The notes under the pieces were generated by a model. It did not search any database. It saw only the letters and a list, made by a program, of their open reading frames with translations, and was not told the DNA's origin. From Paracoccus hibiscisoli (lineage in GTDB: Bacteria; Pseudomonadota; Alphaproteobacteria; Rhodobacterales; Rhodobacteraceae): DNA of 64,000 bases. The position numbers were made by a program, and so were the translations under genes. The number at the start of each line of letters is the position of its first letter. Position 1 is the stretch's first letter. The DNA lies in NCBI RefSeq assembly GCF_005048265.1, contig NZ_SUNH01000012.1:1-64000 (forward strand), given 5' to 3'. Positions 16,251-25,359 of this stretch are shown piece by piece.

Positions 16251-17048
16251 TCAGCCGATGCGGCCCGAGATATAGGCCTCGGTCCGGCTGTCGCGCGGCC
16301 GGGTGAAGATGTCGTTGGTGTCGCCGTATTCCACCAGGCTGCCCAGGTGGAAGAAGGCGGTCTTCTGGCTGACGCGGGCGGCCTGCTGCATCGAATGGGT
16401 CACGATCACCACCGAAAAGCGGGTGCGCAGCTGCTCGATCAGCTCCTCGACCTGGCTGGTGGCGATGGGGTCCAGCGCGCTGCACGGCTCGTCCATCAGC
16501 AGGACCTCGGGGGCGGTGGCGACGGCGCGGGCGATGCACAGGCGCTGCTGCTGGCCGCCCGACAGGCCGGTGCCGGGTTCGTGCAGGCGGTCCTTGACCT
16601 CGTTCCACAGGGCCGCGCCGCGCAGGGCGGTCTCGACGATCTCGTCCATCTGGGCCTTGTCGCGGGCCAGGCCGTGGATCTTGGGGCCGTAGGACACGTT
16701 GTCATAGATGGATTTCGGGAAGGGGTTGGGCTTCTGGAAGACCATCCCCACCTTGGCGCGCAGCTGCACCGGGTCCACGCCGCGGTCATAGATGTTCTGG
16801 CCGTCGATGGCGATGCGCCCCTCGACGCGGGCGGTGTCGACGGTGTCGTTCATCCGGTTGATGCAGCGCAGAAAGGTCGATTTCCCGCAGCCCGACGGGC
16901 CGATGAAGGCGGTGACGGTCTTGTCCAGGATCTCGACGTTCAGGTCCTTGATGGCCTGTTTGGGGCCATAGAACACCTGCACGTCGCTGGCGGAAATCTT
17001 GATGTCCTGCTGGCCCACGGCAGCCTCCGGTCGGTTGGTATCATACAT
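16251..17048 (-). CDS. pstB: Phosphate ABC transporter ATPase PstB
   Basis: 265 residues. Walker [21 protein letters not shown]-loop [16 protein letters not shown], signature [16 protein letters not shown], Walker [14 protein letters not shown] and the switch histidine VTHSM are all present and PstB-specific ([15 protein letters not shown]). Start: the second of two close ATGs (17048) is better placed after AGGAGA than the first (17054). PstB powers the PstAC channel. Confidence 0.95.
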   Translation of the reverse strand: MYDTNRPEAAVGQQDIKISASDVQVFYGPKQAIKDLNVEILDKTVTAFIGPSGCGKSTFLRCINRMNDTVDTARVEGRIAIDGQNIYDRGVDPVQLRAKVGMVFQKPNPFPKSIYDNVSYGPKIHGLARDKAQMDEIVETALRGAALWNEVKDRLHEPGTGLSGGQQQRLCIARAVATAPEVLLMDEPCSALDPIATSQVEELIEQLRTRFSVVIVTHSMQQAARVSQKTAFFHLGSLVEYGDTNDIFTRPRDSRTEAYISGRIG

Positions 17049-17072
17049 GGTCATGTCTCCTGACGGGCCGGG

Positions 17073-18365
17073 TTACCAGCGACGCTCGAACCTGTTGCGC
17101 AGAAAGATGGCGATGGCGTTCATCAGCACCAGAAAACCCAGCAGCACCAGGATAGCAGCCGAGGTGCGCGCCACGAACCCCCGTTCGGGGCTGTCGGCCC
17201 AGATGAAGATCTGCGTGGGCAGGGCGGTTGATGCGTCGAAGGGCGTGCCGGGTGCCGAGGTGACAAAGGCGTTCATGCCGATCAGCAGCAGCGGCGCGGT
17301 CTCGCCCAGGGCCTGGGCCAGGCCGATGATGGTGCCGGTCAGGATGCCGGGCATGGCCAGCGGCAGGACATGGCCGAACACCACCTGCTGTTTCGATGCG
17401 CCGACCCCCAAAGCGGCCTCGCGGATCGAGGGTGGCACCGCCTTGAGCGCCGCGCGGGTCGCGATGATGATGGTCGGCAGCGTCATCAGCGCCAGCACCA
17501 GCCCGCCCACGAAAGGCGCCGACCGCTGCATCCCGAACCAGTTCAGGAAGACCGCCAGACCCAGCAGGCCGAACACCACCGAGGGCACGGCGGCCAGGTT
17601 GTTGATGTTCACCTCGATGATGTCGCTGATCTTGTTCTTGGGGGCGAATTCCTCAAGGTAGATCGCCGCACCGATCCCCAGGGGGAACGAAATCAGGAAG
17701 CAGACCAGCAGCGCATAGAACGACCCGATGATCGCCCCGCGCAGGCCCGCCAGTTCGGGGAAACGGCTGTCGGCATTGGTGAACAGCGCCCAGTTGAAGG
17801 GCAGGGTGATGCGGCCCTCGGCCTCCAGCTGGCGAAAGGCGCGGATGTCCTCGTCGTTCAGGCGGCGGGTGGATTCGTCGCTGGCCTCGTTGACGTTGCC
17901 CTTGTTCAGCTGGTCATAGGTGTCCGAGGTCGGCACGCGGATCTGCACGACCTGGCCGATCAGCTCGGGGTCGGCCACCACGCGGTCGCGCAGCACGAAC
18001 TGCGCGGCGTTCGACAGGATGCCCGACAGGGCGCGCATCCGCTCCTGCGGGGCGTCGGGGAAGGTCGCCTGCATCGCCTCGGCGATCACGCCGCGGTAGT
18101 TGCCCGCCGCCGGGTCCGCCGGATCGACCATCTGCGCCGAGATCGGCACGTCCAGCGTCACATGCGTCTGCCGGAAGGCCTGCGCCCCGCCCGAGATCAG
18201 CGTCCACAGCAGGATGCCCAGCATCAGGAAGGCCAGGGTGAGGGCGCCGAGGCCCAGCAGTTTCAGCCCCAGCTCCTTGCGATGGCGGCGGGCCAGGCGG
18301 TTCTTGAAGGCGTCCGAGGACCAGGCGGTGTCGGATGCGCGGCCGTTGTCGGGGAGATCGGTCAT
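17073..18365 (-). CDS. pstA: Phosphate ABC transporter permease PstA
   Basis: 430 residues, longer than the 280-300 of enterobacterial PstA because a periplasmic stretch of roughly 140 residues (LDVPISAQMV to ITLPFNWALF) follows the first helix, a form common in alphaproteobacteria (DUF3333-type N-terminal part). The inner-membrane permease core carries the EAA motif IREAALGVGASKQQVV. Start: ATG at 18365 with GAGG upstream; a TTG at 18377 overlapping the pstC stop is less likely. Confidence 0.92.
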   Translation of the reverse strand: MTDLPDNGRASDTAWSSDAFKNRLARRHRKELGLKLLGLGALTLAFLMLGILLWTLISGGAQAFRQTHVTLDVPISAQMVDPADPAAGNYRGVIAEAMQATFPDAPQERMRALSGILSNAAQFVLRDRVVADPELIGQVVQIRVPTSDTYDQLNKGNVNEASDESTRRLNDEDIRAFRQLEAEGRITLPFNWALFTNADSRFPELAGLRGAIIGSFYALLVCFLISFPLGIGAAIYLEEFAPKNKISDIIEVNINNLAAVPSVVFGLLGLAVFLNWFGMQRSAPFVGGLVLALMTLPTIIIATRAALKAVPPSIREAALGVGASKQQVVFGHVLPLAMPGILTGTIIGLAQALGETAPLLLIGMNAFVTSAPGTPFDASTALPTQIFIWADSPERGFVARTSAAILVLLGFLVLMNAIAIFLRNRFERRW

Positions 18366-18373
18366 CGGGCGCC

Positions 18374-19744
18374 TCAATCGTATTGTTCGCGGTATTTGCG
18401 CACGATGCGCAGCGCGAGGATGTTGATGAACAGGGTGACGATGAACAGCATCAGGCCCAGGGCAAAGGCCGCCAGCGTCTTGGGGCTGTCAAAGGCGGTG
18501 TCGCCGATCAGCAGCGTCACGATCTGCACGGTGATGGTGGTCACGCTGTCCAGCGGGTTGATGGTCATCTTGGCGATCAGTCCGGCCGCCATCAGCACGA
18601 TCATCGTCTCTCCGATGGCGCGGCTGACGGCCAGCAGGACGCCGCCCATGATGCCGGGAATGGCCGCCGGGAACAGCACGTTCAGCACCGTTTCCGACCG
18701 CGTGGCGCCCAGGGCGATGGCCCCGTCGCGCAAGCTGCGCGGCACTGCCGACAGCGCGTCATCGGCAAAGGACGAGATGAACGGGATCAACATGATCGCC
18801 ATGACGCTGCCTGCCGCCAGCGCGGTGTTGGGCGCCACCGGGATGCCAAGCGCGGCCCCCCAGGCCCGCAGCGCCGGGGCCACCGTCAGGATTGCGAAAA
18901 AGCCATAGACGACGGTCGGGATGCCCGCCAGCAGTTCCAGGATGGGCTTGGCCACCGCGCGAAAGCGGCGGCTGGCGAATTCGTTCAGATAGATGGCCGA
19001 CAGCAGGCCCACCGGCACGGCGATGACGATGGCGACGAAGGTGATGACCAGCGTGCCCAGAAACACCGGCAGCACGCCGAAGGCGCCTTCGGCCGCGACC
19101 TGATCGGCGCGGATCGGCATCTGCGGTTCCCACCGGGTGCCGAACAGGAATTCGGTCAGCGGCACCATCTGGAAGAAGCGCACCGATTCGAAGACCAGCG
19201 AAAACACGATGCCGATGGTCACGAAGACCGCGATCAGCGAGCAGGTGATCATCAGGCCCATCACGATCCGCTCGGCCGCCTGACGGGCGCGGAAATCGGC
19301 GGTGACCTGGCGGCGCGAGACATAGAGCAGCGCCGCCGACAGCGCCGCGATGACCGCGACCAGCAGCCAGCCCGAGGTCGCGCGCAGCGAGGCCATGCGA
19401 TCCGCGGCCTCCAGCTTCCAGGGGTCGGGGGTGCCGAAGATGCGGCCGCCGGCGATGGACTGGATCTCGGTCAGGATCAGCTGCGGGTTGGTCGCGCCGG
19501 CCAGCACGCCGTCGGGCAGGCCCGACAGGGTCAGCGCGTTGATGACCGACCCCTCCAGCATGATCCACAGGATGGTCGCGACAAAGGCCGGCACCAGCAC
19601 CAGCAGCAGCGCGTAAAGCCCGTGGAACGAGCCGAGCGAATGCAGCCGCTCTCCGCCGTTGCGCAGCGCCAGGGCCGCCCGCCGGTTCATTGCGTATCCT
19701 GCTAGCGCCGCACTCAGCAGCACGGCAAAGGCCAGACCTGTCAT
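18374..19744 (-). CDS. pstC: Phosphate ABC transporter permease PstC
   Basis: 456 residues, also an extended form with an extra N-terminal membrane region (LYALLLVLVPAFVATILWIM) and a periplasmic loop before the canonical six-helix permease. The EAA-type loop reads LRDGAIALGATRSETVLN. With PstA it forms the channel for phosphate delivered by PstS. It is separated from pstS by a strong hairpin. Confidence 0.92.
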   Translation of the reverse strand: MTGLAFAVLLSAALAGYAMNRRAALALRNGGERLHSLGSFHGLYALLLVLVPAFVATILWIMLEGSVINALTLSGLPDGVLAGATNPQLILTEIQSIAGGRIFGTPDPWKLEAADRMASLRATSGWLLVAVIAALSAALLYVSRRQVTADFRARQAAERIVMGLMITCSLIAVFVTIGIVFSLVFESVRFFQMVPLTEFLFGTRWEPQMPIRADQVAAEGAFGVLPVFLGTLVITFVAIVIAVPVGLLSAIYLNEFASRRFRAVAKPILELLAGIPTVVYGFFAILTVAPALRAWGAALGIPVAPNTALAAGSVMAIMLIPFISSFADDALSAVPRSLRDGAIALGATRSETVLNVLFPAAIPGIMGGVLLAVSRAIGETMIVLMAAGLIAKMTINPLDSVTTITVQIVTLLIGDTAFDSPKTLAAFALGLMLFIVTLFINILALRIVRKYREQYD

Positions 19745-19765
19745 GGCACCCTCTTGATCGGTAAA

Positions 19766-19793
19766 GGTCCGCCCCGCACAGGCGGGACGGACC
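19766..19793 (-). terminator. Hairpin between pstS and pstC
   Basis: GGTCCG(C)CCCGC - ACAG - GCGGG(A)CGGACC forms an 11-pair stem with one mismatch and a four-base loop. There is no U-tract, so it is more likely a partial terminator or 3'-end stabiliser that raises PstS over the membrane subunits, an arrangement common for binding-protein genes. Confidence 0.65.
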
Positions 19794-19810
19794 AGGCATC
19801 GGGGTCGTGA

Positions 19811-20869
19811 TTACTCGGCGACCGAGAATTCACCCTCGCCCGAGGTCACGCGGGCCTGCAGCTCGCTACGCTCGTCATCGGGCAGCGCGACCAGGCCGCG
19901 CTCGGCCAGATAGCCGGTGGGGGCCAGGGCGTTCTCGGACATGTATTCGGTCACGAATTCCTGCAGGTTCGGGATCACGCCGCGATGCGCGTCCTTGACG
20001 TAGAAGAACAGCGGGCGCGACAGCGGGTACTCACCCGAGGCGATGGTCTCGATCTCTGCGTCAACGTCGTTCAGCTTGACGTCGATCAGGGTGTCCTGGT
20101 TCTCGTAGAGGAACGAATAGCCGAAGATGCCCAGGGCGTTCGGGTCGGTGTTCAGGCGCTGCACGATCAGGTTGTCGTTCTCGCCGGCCTCGATGAAGGG
20201 ACCGTCGGTGCGCATGCGCGAGCAGTTTTCCTTGACCCAGTCCGATTTCTTTTCGGCGGCCTCGGCCAGCGCCATCGCGGCGTCGTTCTCTTCGCAGCCG
20301 GCATGCATGGCCAGTTCCACGAAGGCGTCGCGGGTGCCCGAGGTCGGCGGCGGGCCCATCACGGTGATCGCGACGTCGGGCAGCGATTCGTCGATTTCCG
20401 ACCAGTTGCTGTAGGGGTTGGCGACCAGGTTGCCGTCCTGGACGACCTCTGCGGCCAGGGCCAGATAGACCTGCTCCAGCGTCAGGTTCCAGTCGGCCTC
20501 GCTGTTGCGGGCGACGGCCATGACCAGACCGTCATAACCGATCAGCGCCTCGGTGATGTCGGTGACGCCGTTCTGGACGCAGAGGTCGTATTCCGACTTG
20601 GTCATCGCACGCGAGGCGCCGGTGATGTCGGGGGTCTGTTCGCCCACGCCCGAGCAGAAGATCTGCATGCCGCCGCCGGTGCCGGTCGATTCGACGATGG
20701 GCGCGGGCGCGCCGGTCTGGTTCGAGAACTCCTCGGCCACGGCCTGGGTATAGGGGAACACGGTCGAGGAACCGACGATGCGGATCTGGTCGCGCGACTG
20801 AGCGAAGGCGCCGCCCGCCGAAAGGGCGATCACCGAAAGCGCGGTCGCTGTGAGGCCGAGGGTCTTCAT
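19811..20869 (-). CDS. pstS: Phosphate-binding protein PstS
   Basis: 352 residues with a Sec signal peptide (MKTLGLTATALSVIALSAGG, then AFAQ). The phosphate-contacting motif IVGSSTVFPYTQAVAEEF opens the mature protein, and TGTGGGMQIFCSG and GTRDAFVELAM supply further ligands. ATG at 20869 has GGAGA eight bases upstream; a longer reading starts beyond the Pho boxes and is unlikely. It is the first gene of the pst operon. Confidence 0.94.
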   Translation of the reverse strand: MKTLGLTATALSVIALSAGGAFAQSRDQIRIVGSSTVFPYTQAVAEEFSNQTGAPAPIVESTGTGGGMQIFCSGVGEQTPDITGASRAMTKSEYDLCVQNGVTDITEALIGYDGLVMAVARNSEADWNLTLEQVYLALAAEVVQDGNLVANPYSNWSEIDESLPDVAITVMGPPPTSGTRDAFVELAMHAGCEENDAAMALAEAAEKKSDWVKENCSRMRTDGPFIEAGENDNLIVQRLNTDPNALGIFGYSFLYENQDTLIDVKLNDVDAEIETIASGEYPLSRPLFFYVKDAHRGVIPNLQEFVTEYMSENALAPTGYLAERGLVALPDDERSELQARVTSGEGEFSVAE

Positions 20870-20907
20870 GTGCCGTCTCCTGTGGAGTTGATCGTTGCCC
20901 GACCCGC

Positions 20908-20960
20908 TTACAGAGTGTTTGTGACGGCTATGCCCCAGTTTTGTGACACCTTCATGACGC
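20908..20960 (-). promoter_or_regulatory. Tandem Pho boxes upstream of pstS
   Basis: On the minus strand CGTCATGAAGGTGTCACAAA (20960-20941) has two TGTCA-like heptamers 11 bp apart as in the Pho box. CCGTCACAAACACTCTGTAA (20927-20908) is a second unit nearer the gene. Both lie 39-91 bp before the pstS ATG. PhoB encoded by the same cluster is the expected activator. Confidence 0.75.
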
Positions 20961-21076
20961 CCGGTGTCGCGGTGGCCGAAAAGGTCGGTGGGTGTCGGTG
21001 GCGCGGCTTGGGTCACGGCCCTGGGCCCGGCAGGGTGGCCCTGGTCCGTGACGGCATCAGGAGGGGGCGGCCCGCG

Positions 21077-21583
21077 CTAGGGCAGGGGGGCGGCCAGGGC
21101 GGCCACCGCCCGGTCGATGATCTGCGCAGGCGGCAGGGCCACGTCGACCCACTGCGCGTCTTCGGCGGTGGGGTCGGGCGGTTGCAGCGCCGCCAGCTGG
21201 CTGTCGATCAGGCTGGGCGGCATGTAGTGGTCGTGCCGCGCCGCCATCCGCGCCGCGATCAGCGCGCGGTCGCCATGCAGGAACACGATCTCCAGCGGTC
21301 CGGCCCCCGCACGCAGCCGGTCGCGATGCGCGCGGCTGAGGGCCGAACAGGCCAGCACCGCGCGGTTGGGCGCCGCCGTCACCTCTGCTGCCAGCCGGTC
21401 CAGCCAGCCCCACCGCATGTCGTCGGTCAGCGGCTGGCCCGCGCGCATCCGCGCGACGCTGGACGCGTCGTGATAGAGGTCCGCCTCGATGAAGGTGCCG
21501 CCGATGCGTTCGGCGATGCCGCGGGCCACGGTCGATTTTCCCGTGCCGCAGATGCCCATGACCAGAACAGGCCGCGCCGTCAT
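21077..21583 (-). CDS. gntK: Gluconokinase
   Basis: 168 residues, the size of GntK-type gluconate kinases. P-loop GICGTGKSTVARGIAERIG near residue 9, then FIEADLYHDASSVARMRAG and PLTDDMRWGWLDRL, LACSALSRAHRDRLR, and HYMPPSLIDSQLAAL, all family hallmarks. It would phosphorylate gluconate to 6-phosphogluconate. ATG at 21583 follows AAAGGAG at ideal spacing. It sits alone between the pst operon and the glycosyltransferase operon (88 bp after the kinase-like gene), so it could be read through from upstream. No gluconate transporter is nearby. Confidence 0.9.
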   Translation of the reverse strand: MTARPVLVMGICGTGKSTVARGIAERIGGTFIEADLYHDASSVARMRAGQPLTDDMRWGWLDRLAAEVTAAPNRAVLACSALSRAHRDRLRAGAGPLEIVFLHGDRALIAARMAARHDHYMPPSLIDSQLAALQPPDPTAEDAQWVDVALPPAQIIDRAVAALAAPLP

Positions 21584-21671
21584 GATGTCTCCTTTCGATG
21601 ACAGCGCGACCATGGAGGACCGCGCCATCAGTCGTCAACGGATTTCCGCGCTGACCATGCCCGGGTCCCGG

Positions 21672-23615
21672 TCAGGCGGGCACCATGCCCATCCGGGCCA
21701 GCTGGTGCAGGATCAGCGGCGGCACGTGGCGGCGGTCGTCAAAGCGGCGCGCGATGGCGATATGGCGGGCCAGGGATACGGCGCGCATCAGGGGCACATG
21801 CGCGGGCAGCGGGCACAGGGTCGCGTATCCGGCCAGGAAAGCCGCGGCCTGGGGGTCCAGCGCGGCGCAGTCCCATCCCCGGCGCAGCGCGTATTCGTCC
21901 AGATGGGCCAGCATGTTGCCCAGGTCGATGGCCGGATCGCCCCTGGCATAGAGGTCCAGGTCCAGCAGCCAGACCCGGGCGCCGTCGATCAGCACCTGAT
22001 CGGGGTAGAAGTCGCGATGGATGCCACAGACCGGCCCCGGCGGCAGGGCCAGCGCCGCGCGGCCCAGATGGTGGGCCAGCGCCCGCGCGTCGGGGGTGTC
22101 CAGCGCGCGGTCCATGACGGCGACCTCATCCGCCATGCTCCAGTCGCGGTCGGCGGGGACGCCCGCCGCGTGCAGGCGGGCCAGCGCACGGCCCGTCGCG
22201 GCCAGCGGCGCGGTGGGTCCGTCCGGCGCGATCAGCCCGGTCAGCAACTGGCCGGGCGCGATGTCCTGCAGCCATAGGTTCAGCGCATCGACGCGACCGC
22301 GCTGCGCCGGAACGCCCGTGTCGCCCGTGCCGTCCAGACCCGCCGCGCGCAGGCGGTCATGCAGCCCGGGCGTGCGCCGGTCGCGGCCCTTGACGCGCAT
22401 CTTGCCGATCAGCCGGTCGTCATAGCGAAACAGTGCGCGGCGCCCCGGCTTGTGGCGGATCAGGGCGGCATGGGCGATGGGCTGCCCGCTCAGGCGCGTC
22501 ATCAGCGCCGGGTCGGCGGCGGCCGTGACGGGGTCGGTCTGCGGCACGATCTGCAGCGCGCGGTCCAGCAGGCGGCGGGCCAGGTCGGGCCAGTCGGGGC
22601 GGCGGGTGCGGAACCCCTCGGTCGCCAGGGCCGCCAGCGCCGTCGCGTGATGGGCGGCCAGGTCGGGCGGGGGCGGGCCATAGCCTTCCAGCAGCGCCTG
22701 CGCGCGGTCTTGGGTCGGCGTGCCGGTCAGCGTGTCGTGGTCCAGCCGCGCCAGATAGGTGCCCAGGTCGTGGGCGGCGGGGGCCAGCCCGGCCTCGTCC
22801 CAATCGACGATGGACAGGGTGCCGTCGGGCGCGATCATCACCTGATCGGCGCTGAAATCGCCATGGCTGGGGACCAGCGGCCCCTGAGGGTGCAGCAGCA
22901 TCAGCGCGTCGCGCAGCCGGTTGATGCGCTCCGACAGGTCGGGGGCCAGCACGGCCAGGTCGTCCAGGGCGGCGGGCGGGGCAAAGGGCGCGCGCGGCGG
23001 CAGGTCGGCGGTGCCGCGATGCAGGGCGGCCAGGGCTGCGCCGATGCGGGCGTGGACCGGGGCGGGGGCGGCTTCGGCGCTGTGGCCGGGCAGCCAGGCG
23101 GTGGTGATCAGGTGGCGGCGGGCGTCCAGCGCCAGGACCTGCGGCCCGCCATGGCCTGCGCCGAACTGCGCGCCCCGCAGGGCGCGGTCCCAGGTGGCGG
23201 GGGACATCGCCTTGATCATCGTGTCGCCCCGGCGCAGGACCAGCCGCCGTTCGGGCTTGAAGCGCAGCGCCACGGCATCGTCGGGCACGGCGCCCTTGCG
23301 CAGGGCGGTGATGCGGCGGTCGGCCTGGGGCGGCTGGATGATGACGGCGTGATCGGGCAGCCGTCGTTGCAGGGCGGCGCGGCGGGGGCTGGGGCGGTCG
23401 TCATCGAACCGCGCGCGGGTCAGGGCGCGCAGGGTGACAAAGGCCGCACCCATCCGAAAGGTCGCCATGCAGCTGGTCCCGGGCTTGTAGCGCAGATGCA
23501 CCGGATCGACCGGCGCGCCCAGCAGGGCCGCCACCGCCTGCGCGTCCAGCAGCAGCGCCAGCCCCGGCAGGGCCGGGTCGCGGTTGACGATGGCGCGGTC
23601 AGCCGGCTGCAGCAT
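21672..23615 (-). CDS. Protein with two APH-like phosphotransferase domains
   Basis: 647 residues comprising two successive aminoglycoside-phosphotransferase/choline-kinase folds. Domain 1 has the catalytic loop PSHGDFSADQVMI and metal motif LSIVDWDEAG (about residues 265-290). Domain 2 has GIHRDFYPDQVLIDG and WLLDLDLYARGDPAIDLGN (about 540-570). Both keep the catalytic Asp and the metal-binding Asp. The ATG at 23615 lies 17 nt inside the preceding ABC gene. APH-fold enzymes phosphorylate hydroxyl groups of sugars, choline or aminoglycosides; as last gene of a glycosyltransferase/exporter operon it probably modifies a sugar precursor. Exact role unknown. Confidence 0.8.
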   Translation of the reverse strand: MLQPADRAIVNRDPALPGLALLLDAQAVAALLGAPVDPVHLRYKPGTSCMATFRMGAAFVTLRALTRARFDDDRPSPRRAALQRRLPDHAVIIQPPQADRRITALRKGAVPDDAVALRFKPERRLVLRRGDTMIKAMSPATWDRALRGAQFGAGHGGPQVLALDARRHLITTAWLPGHSAEAAPAPVHARIGAALAALHRGTADLPPRAPFAPPAALDDLAVLAPDLSERINRLRDALMLLHPQGPLVPSHGDFSADQVMIAPDGTLSIVDWDEAGLAPAAHDLGTYLARLDHDTLTGTPTQDRAQALLEGYGPPPPDLAAHHATALAALATEGFRTRRPDWPDLARRLLDRALQIVPQTDPVTAAADPALMTRLSGQPIAHAALIRHKPGRRALFRYDDRLIGKMRVKGRDRRTPGLHDRLRAAGLDGTGDTGVPAQRGRVDALNLWLQDIAPGQLLTGLIAPDGPTAPLAATGRALARLHAAGVPADRDWSMADEVAVMDRALDTPDARALAHHLGRAALALPPGPVCGIHRDFYPDQVLIDGARVWLLDLDLYARGDPAIDLGNMLAHLDEYALRRGWDCAALDPQAAAFLAGYATLCPLPAHVPLMRAVSLARHIAIARRFDDRRHVPPLILHQLARMGMVPA

Positions 23616-25359
23616 CGCGCACCCCCCGTCCCTGTTGCAGCCGCCACATCGCGGCATAGCGTCCGCCCTGGGCCAGCAGCGTGTCGTGGGTGCCGTCCTC
23701 GGCCAGCTGGCCATCGGACAGCAGGATAATCCGGTCCATCCGCGCGGCCAGCGACAGGTTATGCGTCACCATCAGCGTGGTGCGCCCCTGCGACAGCGCG
23801 TCGATGGCGCGGGCGACGGCATCCTCGCTGGTGCTGTCCAGACCGGCGGTCGGCTCGTCCAGCAGCAGCAAGGGCGCGGGGCGCAGGGCCGCCCGGGCGA
23901 TGGCCAGCCGCTGCCGCTGCCCGGCCGAGAAATTCGCGCCCCGTTCGGCCACCAGCGTGTCATAGCCCTGCGGCAGCGCCGCGATAAAGCCATGCGCATC
24001 GGCCAGGCGGGCGGCCTCCTCGATCCGGGTGCGGGTGACGTCGCCTGCGCCCAGGGCGATGTTTTCCGCGATGGTCGTGGAAAACAGCAGCGGCTCCTGC
24101 GCGACAAAGCTGATCTGCCCGCGCAGCGAAGCCAGTGTGACCGCGCCGATATCGGTGCCGTCGATGGTGATCGACCCCGTGACCGGGTCGCGCAGCCGCA
24201 GCAGCAGCGTCAGCAGCGTCGATTTGCCGATGCCGGACGGGCCGGTGACGGCGACGCGCTGGTCGGCGGGGATGGTCAGGTCCAGCCCCGACAGGACCGG
24301 CGCGCCGCCGCCATAGGCAAAGCCCACGTCGTGGAACCGCACCGTGCCCTGAAAGGCCGGGGCCGCCACCGCGCCGGGGCGGTCGCGGACGGTGGGCACC
24401 TGGTCCAGCAGGTCGAACACCCGGTCGCCCGCCGCCGCGGCCTTGGCCAGGCGGCCCGAATATTTGGCGTATTCGCGCACCGGGCGGAAGGTGTTCTTCA
24501 GATAGGTCAGAAAGACCAGCATCTCACCGGGCGTCAGCCGCCCCGAGATGACTGCATGCGCCCCGAACCACAGGATCGCCGCCGTGGCGATGCCGACCAT
24601 CGCGTCCACCATCCGCTCCAGCGCGGCGGACAGACGACCGGCGCGCACGCCGTCGGTCAGGCTGCGGTCATTGGCGCCCGCGAACATGCGGTTGACCGAC
24701 CCCTCCAGCCCCAGGGCCTGGATGGCGCGCATGCCCGACAGGGCCTCTCCGGCGGTGGCGGCGATAGCGCCCTCGCGCTTGCGTTGGGCGCGGCTGGCCT
24801 GGCCGATGCGGGCGCTGACCCGCCGCGTGGCCCACCACAGAAGCGGCAGCGGCACCAGCGCGACCAGCGCCAGCCGCCAGTCCAGCCACAGCATCACGCC
24901 GATCATCCCGGTCAGCACCAGGATATTGCCCAGCAGCGGCAGCGTCGCGGTGACCGCCGTGTCCTTGAGCATGCCGACATCGCCCACCAGGCGCAGGGTG
25001 ATGTCGCCCGCGCGCGATTTCTCGTGGAAATCGGCCGAGAGGCGCTGGACATGATCGAACAGCGCCGCGCGCACCCGCGTCAGGATGCGCCCGCCGACCA
25101 GCGAAAACACCGTCGTGGCCAGGAACTGGAACAGCGCCCGCGCCGCCGTGATGGCGATCAGGGCTGCGGCACACAGCGCGATGACGGTGGCCGCGTCGGT
25201 CGGCTGTTCGACGCGCAGCACGCTGTCGACGACGAATTTCAGCGGCCAGGGCTCCAGCAGCTTCATGGCGGTGGCGGCGATCAGCGCGGTCATGCCGCCG
25301 GTCAGGACCAACCCCTCGCCGCGCATGTAGGGGCGGAAGCGGCGCATCAGCCCGGTCAT
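23599..25359 (-). CDS. ABC exporter (fused permease-ATPase)
   Basis: 586 residues: a six-helix exporter domain with SADFHEKSRAGDITLRLVGD, then an ATPase with Walker A GPSGIGKSTLLTLLLRL, Q-loop FVAQEPLLF, Walker B LLLLDEPTAGLD and H-loop VTHN. The signature is FSAGQRQRLAIARA, with Ala for the usual second Gly of LSGGQ. The start overlaps the upstream glycosyltransferase stop by 4 nt and the end overlaps the kinase-like gene. In this context it probably flips or exports the glycosylated product. MsbA/NdvA-like families are the nearest general match; substrate unknown. Confidence 0.88.
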   Translation of the reverse strand: MTGLMRRFRPYMRGEGLVLTGGMTALIAATAMKLLEPWPLKFVVDSVLRVEQPTDAATVIALCAAALIAITAARALFQFLATTVFSLVGGRILTRVRAALFDHVQRLSADFHEKSRAGDITLRLVGDVGMLKDTAVTATLPLLGNILVLTGMIGVMLWLDWRLALVALVPLPLLWWATRRVSARIGQASRAQRKREGAIAATAGEALSGMRAIQALGLEGSVNRMFAGANDRSLTDGVRAGRLSAALERMVDAMVGIATAAILWFGAHAVISGRLTPGEMLVFLTYLKNTFRPVREYAKYSGRLAKAAAAGDRVFDLLDQVPTVRDRPGAVAAPAFQGTVRFHDVGFAYGGGAPVLSGLDLTIPADQRVAVTGPSGIGKSTLLTLLLRLRDPVTGSITIDGTDIGAVTLASLRGQISFVAQEPLLFSTTIAENIALGAGDVTRTRIEEAARLADAHGFIAALPQGYDTLVAERGANFSAGQRQRLAIARAALRPAPLLLLDEPTAGLDSTSEDAVARAIDALSQGRTTLMVTHNLSLAARMDRIILLSDGQLAEDGTHDTLLAQGGRYAAMWRLQQGRGVRDAAAG

